11,702 bases of DNA, taken from assembly GCA_964565705.1 (NCBI GenBank), contig CAZMGD010000122.1:1-11702 (forward strand). Reading direction: 5' to 3'. Below the pieces are notes generated by a model. It searched no databases. It saw only the letters and a program-made list of their open reading frames with translations, and was not told the origin of the DNA. Source of the stretch: CAZMGD01 sp964565705 (GTDB lineage: Bacteria > Actinomycetota > Acidimicrobiia > Acidimicrobiales > Ilumatobacteraceae). The translations under genes and the position numbers were made by a program. This document shows positions 1-6,351 of this stretch, piece by piece. Every line of letters begins with the position of its first letter. Position 1 is the stretch's first letter.

Positions 1-486
1 GAGCACCTCGTGCACGACGTGGGCGACGTGACGCACGCGCTCGAACGGGCACTCGGGCATCGGGTCGAGGTCGATGCGCCACTCGTCGGGCCGTTCGGTG
101 TCGGCGCGACGCGAGTTCCACGGATGGAACTCGACCGTCGACATCTGGACGGCCCAGATCACATGGGCGAGCTCGGTGACGCACAGCTCGTCGGCGTGCA
201 GCCCGTAGCGCGGGAAGTGGAGGCGCACGGTCTGCAGCCACGGAGGCGCACCGTGGGGCACCCGCTTCTGGTGCACCTTCTCGCCGCTGACGCCGGTCGG
301 GAAGCGGTGCAACATGCACGGGCGTTCGCGGAGTGCGTTGACGATCCCGGGCCCGACGGCGAGGTAGTAGTCGACCAGGTCGCGCTTCGTCGCGCCCGTC
401 GCCGGGAAGTACACGCGGTCGGGGTTGGAGACGCGGACCGTGCGCTTCCCCACCTGCACCTCGACCGACGGCGAGCTCGCTGCCAC
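1..486 (-). CDS. LigD-type primase-polymerase domain protein (3' end outside window)
   Basis: The 162 visible residues match the N-terminal half of the polymerase (PolDom) module of bacterial DNA ligase D. This archaeo-eukaryotic-primase fold protein fills gaps and adds nucleotides during Ku/LigD non-homologous end joining. Visible signatures are SNPDRVYFP (about 20-28), TKRDLVDYY (33-41), RFPTGVSGE (61-69), VEFHPWNSR (118-126) and the metal-binding RIDLDP with Asp139 and Asp141. The GTG start at 486 is the only plausible start, because the frame upstream offers no ATG or GTG before homology ends. A GGTACGGT box sits 6 nt before it, suggesting a leaderless mRNA. There is room for only the PolDom so far; whether ligase or nuclease domains follow cannot be seen. 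Actinobacteria often keep stand-alone PolDom proteins, so that is the default guess. No Ku gene lies in the window. Confidence 0.88.
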   Translation of the reverse strand, partial: MAASSPSVEVQVGKRTVRVSNPDRVYFPATGATKRDLVDYYLAVGPGIVNALRERPCMLHRFPTGVSGEKVHQKRVPHGAPPWLQTVRLHFPRYGLHADELCVTELAHVIWAVQMSTVEFHPWNSRRADTERPDEWRIDLDPMPECPFERVRHVAHVVHEVL

Positions 487-492
487 GGACCG

Positions 493-500
493 ACCGTACC
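493..500 (-). promoter_or_regulatory. GGTACGGT -10-like box of LigD-like gene
   Basis: On the minus strand GGTACGGT ends 6 nt before the GTG at 486. The TACGGT part fits the TAnnnT form of a sigma-70-type -10 element. The spacing puts transcription start at or next to the start codon, which implies a leaderless mRNA. No Shine-Dalgarno sequence is present. The same box precedes four other starts in the window. Confidence 0.55.
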
Positions 501-534
501 GGTGGGCCGCAGGGCCGGGCAGACTCGGGCGACG

Positions 535-1293
535 ATGGACGTGCATCGGGCGATCGAACGCCTGGCCGCCGCGGGTTGCGTGGCATCCGAGCTGGAGGCG
601 GCCGAGCTGCTGCGCGCCAGCGGCTGTGGGCGAGTGCCCGAGGGGTGGGTCCAACGGCGTGAGCGAGGCGAGCCGCTGGCGTGGATCGTGGGCAGCACGA
701 CGTTCTGCGGTCGTTCGGTGCGCGTCGATCCAGGCGTGTACGTGCCGAGGCCGCAGACCGAGGAACTGGCCCGCCGGGCGGCCGCGCTGTTGCCGCCGCG
801 GGGCCGGGCGATCGACCTCTGCACCGGCTCCGGGGCCGTCGCCGCCCACGTCCGAGCGGCGCACCCGGCGGCGACGGTCGTCGGCACCGACGTCGACGAG
901 TCGGCGGCGCGGTGCGCATCGCGCAACCGGGTGCCCGTCGTGGTCACCGACCTCGCCGACGCGGTCCATGCGGATGCAACGTTCGATGCGGTGACCGCCG
1001 TCCCGCCGTACGTCCCGTCGGCCGAGGTGCGGTTCCTGCCCGCGGACGTGCGCGATCACGAGCCACTCGCCGCGCTCGACGGCGGTCCGGACGGACTCGA
1101 CCTCGCTGGGCGAGTCGTCGCCGAGGCCGGCAGGTTGCTGCGAGCCGGCGGCTGGCTGCTGATCGAGCTCGGTGCCGACCAGGACGAGCTGCTCCGCCCG
1201 GCGCTCCTCGACGCGGGCTTCGGCGCCGTCGAGTGCTGGTTCGACGACGACGGCGACCTGCGCGGGTTGGCCGCGCCCCTGCACCGCGGCTGA
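535..1293 (+). CDS. PrmC/HemK-related SAM methyltransferase with altered NPPY motif
   Basis: A 252-residue class I SAM-dependent methyltransferase related to the PrmB/PrmC protein-glutamine N5 methyltransferases. The order is a short helical N-terminal part, then RGEPLAWIVGSTTFCG (about 44-59), the VPRPQTEEL segment (70-78), the SAM-binding DLCTGSGAVA loop (94-103) and the acidic GTDVDESA (117-124). The active-site region AVPPYVPS (155-162) and HEPLAALDGGPDGLDL (175-190) follow. PrmC proper has NPPY, with Asn holding the target glutamine. An actinobacterial side family is described as having N[VAT]PY with unknown substrate. Here the Asn position is Val156, so methyl transfer to glutamine is doubtful. 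The length and the missing long N-terminal helical domain fit the side family better than release-factor PrmC. It starts at ATG 535, 48 bp from the divergent LigD-like start, with no clear ribosome site. Confidence 0.85.
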   Translation: MDVHRAIERLAAAGCVASELEAAELLRASGCGRVPEGWVQRRERGEPLAWIVGSTTFCGRSVRVDPGVYVPRPQTEELARRAAALLPPRGRAIDLCTGSGAVAAHVRAAHPAATVVGTDVDESAARCASRNRVPVVVTDLADAVHADATFDAVTAVPPYVPSAEVRFLPADVRDHEPLAALDGGPDGLDLAGRVVAEAGRLLRAGGWLLIELGADQDELLRPALLDAGFGAVECWFDDDGDLRGLAAPLHRG

Positions 1294-1301
1294 ACCCAGC
1301 G

Positions 1302-1309
1302 GGTACGGT
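1302..1309 (+). promoter_or_regulatory. GGTACGGT -10-like box before the oxidoreductase relic
   Basis: GGTACGGT ends 5 nt before the ATG at 1315 and is identical to the box in front of the LigD-like gene. If active it would drive a leaderless transcript of a broken gene, so the promoter seems to have outlived the coding sequence. Confidence 0.45.
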
Positions 1310-1314
1310 CGTCC

Positions 1315-1462
1315 ATGACGGAGGCGTCCACACGCACCGCGTTCCGCACCTGCCCGCTCTGCGAGGCGGGCGGCGACCTCCGCGATCGGGCGCCGCGACG
1401 TCCGCTCCAACAACTCGTGGATGCGCAACGTCGGCGTGCTGGTGAAGGGCACGCCGGCATGA
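1315..1462 (+). pseudogene. molybdopterin oxidoreductase remnant (both ends kept, middle lost)
   Basis: From ATG 1315 the frame reads MTEASTRTAFRTCPLCEAGG. This is the N-terminus of formate-dehydrogenase/nitrate-reductase-type molybdopterin oxidoreductases, where CPLC begins the [4Fe-4S] cysteine motif. Homology then stops. In the next frame, from about 1373, the sequence reads IGRRDVRSNNSWMRN followed by VGVLVKGTPA and TGA at 1460-1462. This is the conserved piece of the C-terminal molybdopterin-dinucleotide-binding domain. Family members run to roughly 700 residues, so almost the whole catalytic body is gone. The junction lies near 1366-1384 and shifts the frame by one. The extreme C-terminus after VLVKG is also missing. 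The remnant lies between the methyltransferase stop and the Anbu stop codon. No function is expected. A start-proximal GGTACGGT box is intact. Confidence 0.82.
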
Positions 1463-1478
1463 GCGAGGACGGTGAGCC

Positions 1479-2207
1479 TCAGGTCAGCAACTCGACCGGC
1501 AGCGGGGGCAGCCGGTCGACGCCCTCGGTCAGCGTGGTGATCCACACGTCGGACAGCTCGGCCAGGTACGGCGAGCCGGACTCGATGCGATGCTGCTCGA
1601 TCTGCAGGGAGCCGTTGCGGTAGATCGCCAGGTCGTAGGGCGGGCCCACGGACAGGTTCGAGCGGGCGGTGCTGACCATCGAGCTGAGCGCGACCTTGAC
1701 GCCCTTGGTGATGTCGACCCTGGCGCGCACGGCCAGCTCGAGCATCAGGAGGCCGTACTTGCTCTCGCCGATCTGCAGGAACGGCCGCTCGTCGGAGGGG
1801 CGGATGTAGTTGCCCTCCGGGTAGATCAGGTGCAGGCCAGGCCGCTCCCCGGCGATCTGCCCGCCGAGGATGAACGTCGCCCCAGCGTTCGATCCCAGCG
1901 TGCCCTGGTGCTGGCGCACCACCTCCTGGTTGAGCCGCCCGGTGTACAGCGCGGCCTCGAAGAGGTGGCTGACCGTGGCCAGGCTCTCGTGCTCGCCCTC
2001 GACCTGGAGGTCACGCTCGATGAGGTCGAGCACCTGCTGCGTGGTGGCCAGGTTGCCGGCCGACATCAGCACGAACCGGCGATCATCGCCGGCCTCGATC
2101 ACGTGCATCTTCCGGTATGTGCCGACGTTGTCGACCCCGGCGTTGGTGCGCGTGTCGGAGAGGAAGATCAAGCCCTCCGCGAGGTGGAGGGCGAGGCAAT
2201 AGGTCAC
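1479..2207 (-). CDS. Anbu-type proteasome-like peptidase
   Basis: A 242-residue member of the Anbu (proteasome-like, COG3484-type) branch of Ntn hydrolases. The N-terminus reads (M)TYCLALHLAEGLIFLSDTRT followed by NAGVDNVGTYRKMH. After loss of the initiator residue, Thr1 would be the nucleophile, with Asp17 and Lys32 where proteasome beta subunits have their catalytic Asp and Lys. SAGNLATTQ, SAGLE-like strand elements and GPPYDLAIYRNGSL also fit the family. The GTG at 2207 is chosen over upstream starts because it places Thr at position 1 and because GGGAG lies 7 nt before it. Anbu genes typically sit with circularly permuted ATP-grasp, alpha-E and transglutaminase genes. None of these is here, so this copy is an orphan. 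Its partner and substrate are unknown. It is divergent from the alpha/beta hydrolase, with 55 bp between starts. Confidence 0.9.
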   Translation of the reverse strand: MTYCLALHLAEGLIFLSDTRTNAGVDNVGTYRKMHVIEAGDDRRFVLMSAGNLATTQQVLDLIERDLQVEGEHESLATVSHLFEAALYTGRLNQEVVRQHQGTLGSNAGATFILGGQIAGERPGLHLIYPEGNYIRPSDERPFLQIGESKYGLLMLELAVRARVDITKGVKVALSSMVSTARSNLSVGPPYDLAIYRNGSLQIEQHRIESGSPYLAELSDVWITTLTEGVDRLPPLPVELLT

Positions 2208-2238
2208 GAATGCTCCCAGCTGGTGATGTGGCTGGCGC

Positions 2239-2244
2239 ATCGTA
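2239..2244 (-). promoter_or_regulatory. possible -10 element for the Anbu gene (TACGAT)
   Basis: On the minus strand TACGAT fits TAnnnT. It would start transcription near 2232, leaving a leader of about 25 nt that carries the GGGAG ribosome site before GTG 2207. No convincing -35 element is seen, so this is tentative. Confidence 0.3.
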
Positions 2245-2247
2245 GGA

Positions 2248-2255
2248 GGTACGTT
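2248..2255 (+). promoter_or_regulatory. GGTACGTT -10-like box of the hydrolase gene
   Basis: GGTACGTT ends 7 nt before ATG 2263, which suggests a leaderless start. The overlapping AGGAGG at 2244-2249 looks like a Shine-Dalgarno site but is 13 nt from the ATG, which is long. The -10 reading fits the other genes of this window better. Confidence 0.5.
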
Positions 2256-2262
2256 CCGGCTC

Positions 2263-2982
2263 ATGGGGAACGCTGAGGGTGTGGACGGGGTGGTTCTGGT
2301 GCACGGCGGGCACCACGACCGGAGGTGCTGGCGGTTGATGGAGCCGCTGATGGAGGCTCCGACGGTCGCTGTCGACCTGCCCGGCCGCGGCGAGCGACCG
2401 TCGGACGGCGCACCGATCACGATCGACCGCTGCGCGGCCGCGGTGCTGGAGGATGCCGACGCAGCCGGGTTCGACCGGTTCGTGCTCGTCGGTCACTCGA
2501 TGGGTGGGCTCACGATCCCCCGCGTCGCACTGCGCGCACCCGAGCGGGTCGCGCACCTCGTGTTCGTCGGTGCGCTCGCGCCGCCGGTCGGGCAGAACGT
2601 GTCGCAGGCGCTGGGTGTCGACGTCGCGCCCGACCAGCCCGACGAGGCGATGCTGCCGCCGCTGCCCGACGAGCTGTGCCGGGCGCTGTTCGGCAACGAC
2701 ATGACCGACGAGCAATGGGCGATCGCCGGCCAGGGCATCGTCGCCGAGGCCGCGTACCTGTTCCGCGACCCGGTCACGGCCTACCCGACCGGCGTGCCCA
2801 CCACGTACGTGGGCATGACCGACGACCAGCCGGTGCCACCGGCGTTGGCCGAGCAGATGATCCGGCAGCTGGGCCCCGACGTGGAGTTCGTCCGCGTCGA
2901 GGGTGGCCACAACATCATGCTCTCCCAACCTGCCACCCTCGCCGGGATCCTCGACGAGATCGTCGCCCGCCACCAGACCTGA
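2263..2982 (+). CDS. alpha/beta hydrolase (esterase-like)
   Basis: A 239-residue cytosolic alpha/beta-fold hydrolase. The oxyanion-hole motif VLVHGGHHD lies at 11-19 and VDLPGRGERPSD at 37-48. The nucleophile elbow VGHSMGG has Ser79, an acidic pair in MTDDQP near 187 can supply the acid, and the catalytic His is His216 in EGGHNIMLSQP. The compact cap and the HNIMLSQP ending resemble the plant methylesterase/hydroxynitrile-lyase branch. A carboxylester substrate is likely but cannot be named. The ATG at 2263 sits 7 nt after a TACGTT box. A GTG at 2281 is a weaker alternative, though still before the first conserved strand. The gene ends four bases before the convergent CoA transferase stop, with no room for a separate terminator. 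Confidence 0.88.
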   Translation: MGNAEGVDGVVLVHGGHHDRRCWRLMEPLMEAPTVAVDLPGRGERPSDGAPITIDRCAAAVLEDADAAGFDRFVLVGHSMGGLTIPRVALRAPERVAHLVFVGALAPPVGQNVSQALGVDVAPDQPDEAMLPPLPDELCRALFGNDMTDEQWAIAGQGIVAEAAYLFRDPVTAYPTGVPTTYVGMTDDQPVPPALAEQMIRQLGPDVEFVRVEGGHNIMLSQPATLAGILDEIVARHQT

Positions 2983-2986
2983 TCGC

Positions 2987-5356
2987 TCAGGTGTCGGGGG
3001 GAAGCTCCAACGCTCGCTCGGCGATCAGCCGCTCGACCACGTCAGGCGCCATGCCGAGCAACTCGACGGCGATCTCACGGGTGTGCTCCCCGAGGCGCGG
3101 AGCCGGCGTGATCCGTGGCGGCGGCATGGTCCGGGCCAGCATCGCCGGGCCCTCCAGCACGAGCGGGCCGATGTCCGGCTGGTCGATCTCGACGGGGAAC
3201 CCGCGGGCGACGAGGTGGGGGTCGCGCTCCAGCTCGATGCCGGTCAGCATCGCCCCGGCCGGCACCCCCTGCGCCTGGCAGCGGGCGGCGACATCGTGCT
3301 TGTCGAGCCCAGAGGTCCAGGCGGCGATCTGCTTGGCGATCGCCTCGGCCTGCGAGCGGCGCTGATCGAGTTCGAGCTCGGCGTCTGCGGACGATCCCCC
3401 CATCGCGACGACGAGGCCGCGCCAGTCCGCGTCGTCGCGGCACGTGATCGCGACCCACTGATCCTCACCGGCGCACGGGAACATGCCCCACGGGCTCGCG
3501 CTCTCGTGGCCACTGCCGAGCGCCAGCGCGGTGCCCGGGACGAGTGCCTCGGCCGCCAGCAGGTCCCCGACGGCACCGGCGGCTCCTTCCACCTGGGCGA
3601 GCTCCAGGTGGCAGCCGCTCGTGACCCCGCGTTCGCGCCCGATGATCGCGGCGAGCGATGCCACCGCTCCGAGCCGGCCGACGAACTGGTCGGGGAAGAT
3701 CGTGGCGCCTCCCGCCGGTGCATCCGAATCCGGGTAGTCCCAGAGGCGGAGGATCCCCGACGGCCCGAGCGTGGACGGTCCGTACCCGCGCCAATCGGCC
3801 CACGGCCCGGACGAACCCATCAGATGGCTGGAGAACATCACGAGGTCCGGGTTGGCCTGGTGCATCGCGGTGAAGCCGAGCCCGAGGTGGTCCATCACAC
3901 CGGCCGCGTTGTTCTCCACGGCCAGATCGGACACCCGGGCGAGCGCGAGCAGTGCCCCTCGCCCGCCGCCGGTCTTGGCGTTCACGCCGAAGCCGCGCTT
4001 CGAGCGGCTCGAGGACGTGAACGACGGTGTGTTGTACGCCCCGGTCTGCATGCGGATGAAGTCGGGGTAGGTGATCGACTCGATCTTGATCACGTCGGCG
4101 CCCTGCTCGGCGAACATCCGGCCGATCTCGACGCCGACGGCGCCGTGGCCGAAGTCCATCACCCGCAGGCCGTCCAGCGGCGCGCCCGGCACACCGTCGC
4201 CGCCGGGCAGGCGCTCATGACCGGCGAGGGTGCCCGACGCGACCTCGACGGGCTCGGTCACGCCTGCGGTCGGGCCGACGCGCGTTCCGTCGAGCTCGTA
4301 GAACCCCGCGTGCAGATCGCTCACCACGCCCGGGGCGATGGGCTGGGTCACGAACGAACGCCGGGCCCGGAGGTGCCCGTTGGCGAGCACCCCGGCCGCC
4401 GGTAGCACGGGCGTGCAGACGATCCCGCGGCGCTGGGCCTCGGCGGCGACCTCCTCCATCTCCATCTCGGCGAAGTGGGCCTCGTACATCGGGTTGAGCA
4501 CTGCGTCGGCGATCTCGAACCGGCCGACGAAGCCGTCGAAGCTCGGGTCCTGGAGGAACTCCGGCTCGCCCAACCAGGCGCGCATCGCGTGCCACTGGCG
4601 GGGGCTGAGGATGATCAGCCGGACGAAGCCGCCCTTGGTGCGGAACACCGGGTACACCGGGCCCGAGCCCTTGCGGCTCTCGACGCCGGTGATGCCGGCC
4701 CGCTGCCGGGCGACGCCGTTGGGCATCGACCAGTCCGACATCTGCGCAGCAGCCTCGTTGACGGAGAAGTCGAGCACGTCGCCGACACCGGTGCGCAGGC
4801 GCTGGCGCAGGGCGCACAGCACGGCGAACGCGGCGGTGGTCGACGTCGTGTGATCGACGAAGTGGCTCGGCGGCGGCAACGGTTCGCGCTCGGGGATCCC
4901 GGCCTTGAACGTCTGGCCAGCGGTCGCCGCGATCACCGGGTCGGTGGCCTGGCGACCGGCGTAGGGCCCGGTCATGCCGTACGGCGTGATCACGGCGAGC
5001 ACCAGTCCCGGGTCGGCGTCGGCGAACGAGACATCTGCCGGATCGTTGGTGACGACGGCGTCGGCGGACGCGACCAGTTCGGCCAATCCGTCCGTGTCGT
5101 CGAGCACGATGCTCCGCTTGCCGGCGTTGCGGAAGGCAAACGCCAAGGAGATGCCGCCGCGCACCGGCGCGTCCGCCCGCGACGGCGCTCCCCCAGCCGG
5201 CTCGACCTTGATGACCTCGGCGCCGAGATCGGCGAGCAGCCGGGTGGCGAGCTCACCCCAGGCCGAGGTGCGGTCGATGATGCGGATCCCGACGAGTGGC
5301 AGCTCGCGGTCAGGTTGGCTGGTGTCGTTCCCCGTCATGGCCGAACAGGATGACAT
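2987..5356 (-). CDS. tandem-domain family III (CaiB/BaiF-type) CoA transferase
   Basis: A 789-residue protein with two complete CaiB/BaiF-type modules, at roughly 20-375 and 394-780. Family III enzymes move CoA between carboxylic acids through an aspartyl anhydride. Each module begins with the fold's signature (LVGIRIIDRT and LADLGAEVIKVEP; DGLRVMDFGH and FAEQGADVIKIES). The active-site segment of module 1 is VLDFSVNEA with Asp196 in the catalytic position. In module 2 it is HLELAQVEG with Glu585. Family III enzymes are often about 400 residues and work as interlocked dimers, so this is a fused pair. The natural acid substrate cannot be told. The start is uncertain: ATG 5356 or ATG 5338, neither with a good ribosome site, and both before the first conserved strand. 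The gene lies downstream of the peroxiredoxin/dehydratase pair, past a strong stem-loop, so it probably has its own promoter. Confidence 0.88.
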   Translation of the reverse strand: MSSCSAMTGNDTSQPDRELPLVGIRIIDRTSAWGELATRLLADLGAEVIKVEPAGGAPSRADAPVRGGISLAFAFRNAGKRSIVLDDTDGLAELVASADAVVTNDPADVSFADADPGLVLAVITPYGMTGPYAGRQATDPVIAATAGQTFKAGIPEREPLPPPSHFVDHTTSTTAAFAVLCALRQRLRTGVGDVLDFSVNEAAAQMSDWSMPNGVARQRAGITGVESRKGSGPVYPVFRTKGGFVRLIILSPRQWHAMRAWLGEPEFLQDPSFDGFVGRFEIADAVLNPMYEAHFAEMEMEEVAAEAQRRGIVCTPVLPAAGVLANGHLRARRSFVTQPIAPGVVSDLHAGFYELDGTRVGPTAGVTEPVEVASGTLAGHERLPGGDGVPGAPLDGLRVMDFGHGAVGVEIGRMFAEQGADVIKIESITYPDFIRMQTGAYNTPSFTSSSRSKRGFGVNAKTGGGRGALLALARVSDLAVENNAAGVMDHLGLGFTAMHQANPDLVMFSSHLMGSSGPWADWRGYGPSTLGPSGILRLWDYPDSDAPAGGATIFPDQFVGRLGAVASLAAIIGRERGVTSGCHLELAQVEGAAGAVGDLLAAEALVPGTALALGSGHESASPWGMFPCAGEDQWVAITCRDDADWRGLVVAMGGSSADAELELDQRRSQAEAIAKQIAAWTSGLDKHDVAARCQAQGVPAGAMLTGIELERDPHLVARGFPVEIDQPDIGPLVLEGPAMLARTMPPPRITPAPRLGEHTREIAVELLGMAPDVVERLIAERALELPPDT

Positions 5357-5378
5357 CCCCGGGCATCACTGGACGGTT

Positions 5379-5423
5379 CCTGCGGTCGAATCGGGCCCGT
5401 TCCGGGCCCGATTCGACCGCAGG
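5379..5423 (-). terminator. perfect 21-bp-arm stem-loop after the dehydratase gene
   Basis: Arms 5379-5399 and 5403-5423 are exact reverse complements, with a 3-nt loop at 5400-5402. The stem is GC-rich, and no T tract follows on the minus strand, as is common for actinobacterial hairpin terminators. It lies 42 nt past the dehydratase stop and 23 nt before the CoA transferase start at 5356. A role in attenuating or insulating the CoA transferase is possible. Confidence 0.65.
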
Positions 5424-5430
5424 TTCGGCC

Positions 5431-5460
5431 TGGCGGGGGGTGGCGGGGGGTGGCGGGGGT
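5431..5460. repeat. three 10-bp G-rich repeats (TGGCGGGGGG)
   Basis: TGGCGGGGGG occurs at 5431 and 5441, and TGGCGGGGGT at 5451, with an exact 10-bp period. The plus strand is G-rich and might fold as a G-quadruplex. The minus-strand transcript is C-rich just after the dehydratase stop codon and directly before the stem-loop. A C-rich, G-poor stretch of this kind is what Rho loading sites look like. Confidence 0.8.
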
Positions 5461-5464
5461 GGTG

Positions 5465-5893
5465 TCAGGCGTCGACGAGCACGAACATCAGGTCGCACTC
5501 GCACGCCTTCTCCCCGTTGACGGACGCGACGCCCGAGCCCTTGCCGGCGCGAGCGGACATCCGTCCGAGCGTGACGGCCAGCTCCAGGGTGTCGCCGGGC
5601 ACGACCTGGCGGCGGAAGCGGGCGCCGTCGAGGCCGCCGAACAGCGGCAGCTTGCCGGCGAAGCGGTCGTCGCACAGCACGACGTAGGCACCGACCTGGG
5701 CGATCGCCTCGCACATCAGCACGCCCGGAAGGGTCGGGCGGCCCGGGAAGTGGCCGCCGAAGAACCACTCGTCGCCGGTGAGGCGCCAGTGGCCCGTCGC
5801 CGAGGTGCCCGGCTCCATGGCGACGATCTCGTCGACGAACAAGAACGGCGGCCGGTGCGGCAGGACGTCTGCCGGCGCGGCGAACGAGCTCAC
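5465..5893 (-). CDS. FabZ-like 3-hydroxyacyl-thioester dehydratase (hotdog fold)
   Basis: A 142-residue single-hotdog protein of the FabZ type, which removes water from 3-hydroxyacyl-ACP or 3-hydroxyacyl-CoA to give the trans-2-enoyl thioester. It shows LPHRPPFLFVDEI (11-23) and the signature GHFPGRPTLPGVLMCEAIAQ (47-66). The catalytic pair is His48 and Glu62, matching the family's His/Glu. RFRRQVVPGD (98-107 region) is the typical substrate-tunnel strand. The length is normal for FabZ. The GTG start at 5893 overlaps the peroxiredoxin stop as GTGA, so translation is probably coupled. No fatty-acid synthesis gene is adjacent, so it may serve a secondary or degradative acyl pathway instead of the main FabZ role. 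The downstream CoA transferase would fit an acyl-CoA pathway, but that link is only inferred. Confidence 0.88.
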   Translation of the reverse strand: MSSFAAPADVLPHRPPFLFVDEIVAMEPGTSATGHWRLTGDEWFFGGHFPGRPTLPGVLMCEAIAQVGAYVVLCDDRFAGKLPLFGGLDGARFRRQVVPGDTLELAVTLGRMSARAGKGSGVASVNGEKACECDLMFVLVDA

Positions 5894-6345
5894 GCCACGG
5901 CCAGCGCTTCGAGCAGCTTCTTGGGCGTGTCCTTCGGGCTGATCTTGTACCAGGCCTGCTCGATCTTGCCGGTCGTACCGATGAGGAACGCCGAGCGCAA
6001 GATGCCCATGTACTTCCGGCCGTACATGCTCTTTTCGGTCCACACGCCGAACGCCTCGGCGACCGCGTGGTCCTCGTCGGCGAGCAGCGGGAACGGCACC
6101 GAGTACTTGGTCGCGAACTTCTCCTGGCGCTTCACAGGATCCGGGCTGATCCCGATGATCGCGGTGTCGCCGACCTGGTCGGCGATGTCGCGCAGCGCGC
6201 ACGTCTGCTGCGTGCAGCCAGGTGTGTCGGCCTTCGGGTAGAAGTACACGAGCACCTGGCGCTTGCGGAACGACTTCAGCGAGGTCGCCTCGCCGTGCTG
6301 GTCGAGCAGGGTGAAATCGGGTGCCTTGTCGCCGGGCTGGAGCAT
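5890..6345 (-). CDS. bcp: Bcp-type thioredoxin-dependent peroxiredoxin
   Basis: A 151-residue peroxiredoxin of the Bcp/PrxQ class, reducing H2O2 and organic hydroperoxides in the cytosol with thioredoxin as reductant. GDKAPDFTLLDQHG (5-18) is the opening strand. YFYPKADTPGCTQQTC holds peroxidatic Cys44 and, five residues on, resolving Cys49, as in the two-cysteine Bcp group. Later parts GISPDPVKRQEKFATKY, FPLLADEDHAVAEAFGVW and the F-L-I-G strand also match, and the length is normal. It starts at ATG 6345 with a TACCTT box 6 nt upstream and no Shine-Dalgarno sequence, so the mRNA is probably leaderless. It is first in a two-gene unit with the dehydratase and is divergent from the aldo/keto reductase. 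No OxyR or other redox regulator is present here. Confidence 0.93.
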   Translation of the reverse strand: MLQPGDKAPDFTLLDQHGEATSLKSFRKRQVLVYFYPKADTPGCTQQTCALRDIADQVGDTAIIGISPDPVKRQEKFATKYSVPFPLLADEDHAVAEAFGVWTEKSMYGRKYMGILRSAFLIGTTGKIEQAWYKISPKDTPKKLLEALAVA

Positions 6346-6351
6346 GGCGTC

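Noticed and set aside
10..1293. 427-codon frame that would fuse the first gene region with the methyltransferase
   Set aside because: The part before 535 is antisense to the LigD-like gene and has no homology of its own, whereas the methyltransferase begins cleanly at ATG 535.
2244..2249. AGGAGG as the hydrolase ribosome binding site
   Set aside because: Spacing to ATG is 13 nt and no start codon lies at the usual 5-9 nt; it overlaps a better-placed -10-like box. It is not fully excluded.
2903..4405. 500-codon open frame on the plus strand
   Set aside because: It is antisense to the CoA transferase, is rich in Arg/His/Asp/Gly with no recognisable motif, and is a codon-bias shadow typical of high-GC genes.
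5379..5423. Insertion-element end or attachment site at the long palindrome
   Set aside because: No transposase or integrase, no flanking target duplication seen, and the position just after a stop codon fits a terminator.
5431..5460. CRISPR-like repeat
   Set aside because: 10-bp period with no spacers and no cas genes; simple tandem repeat.
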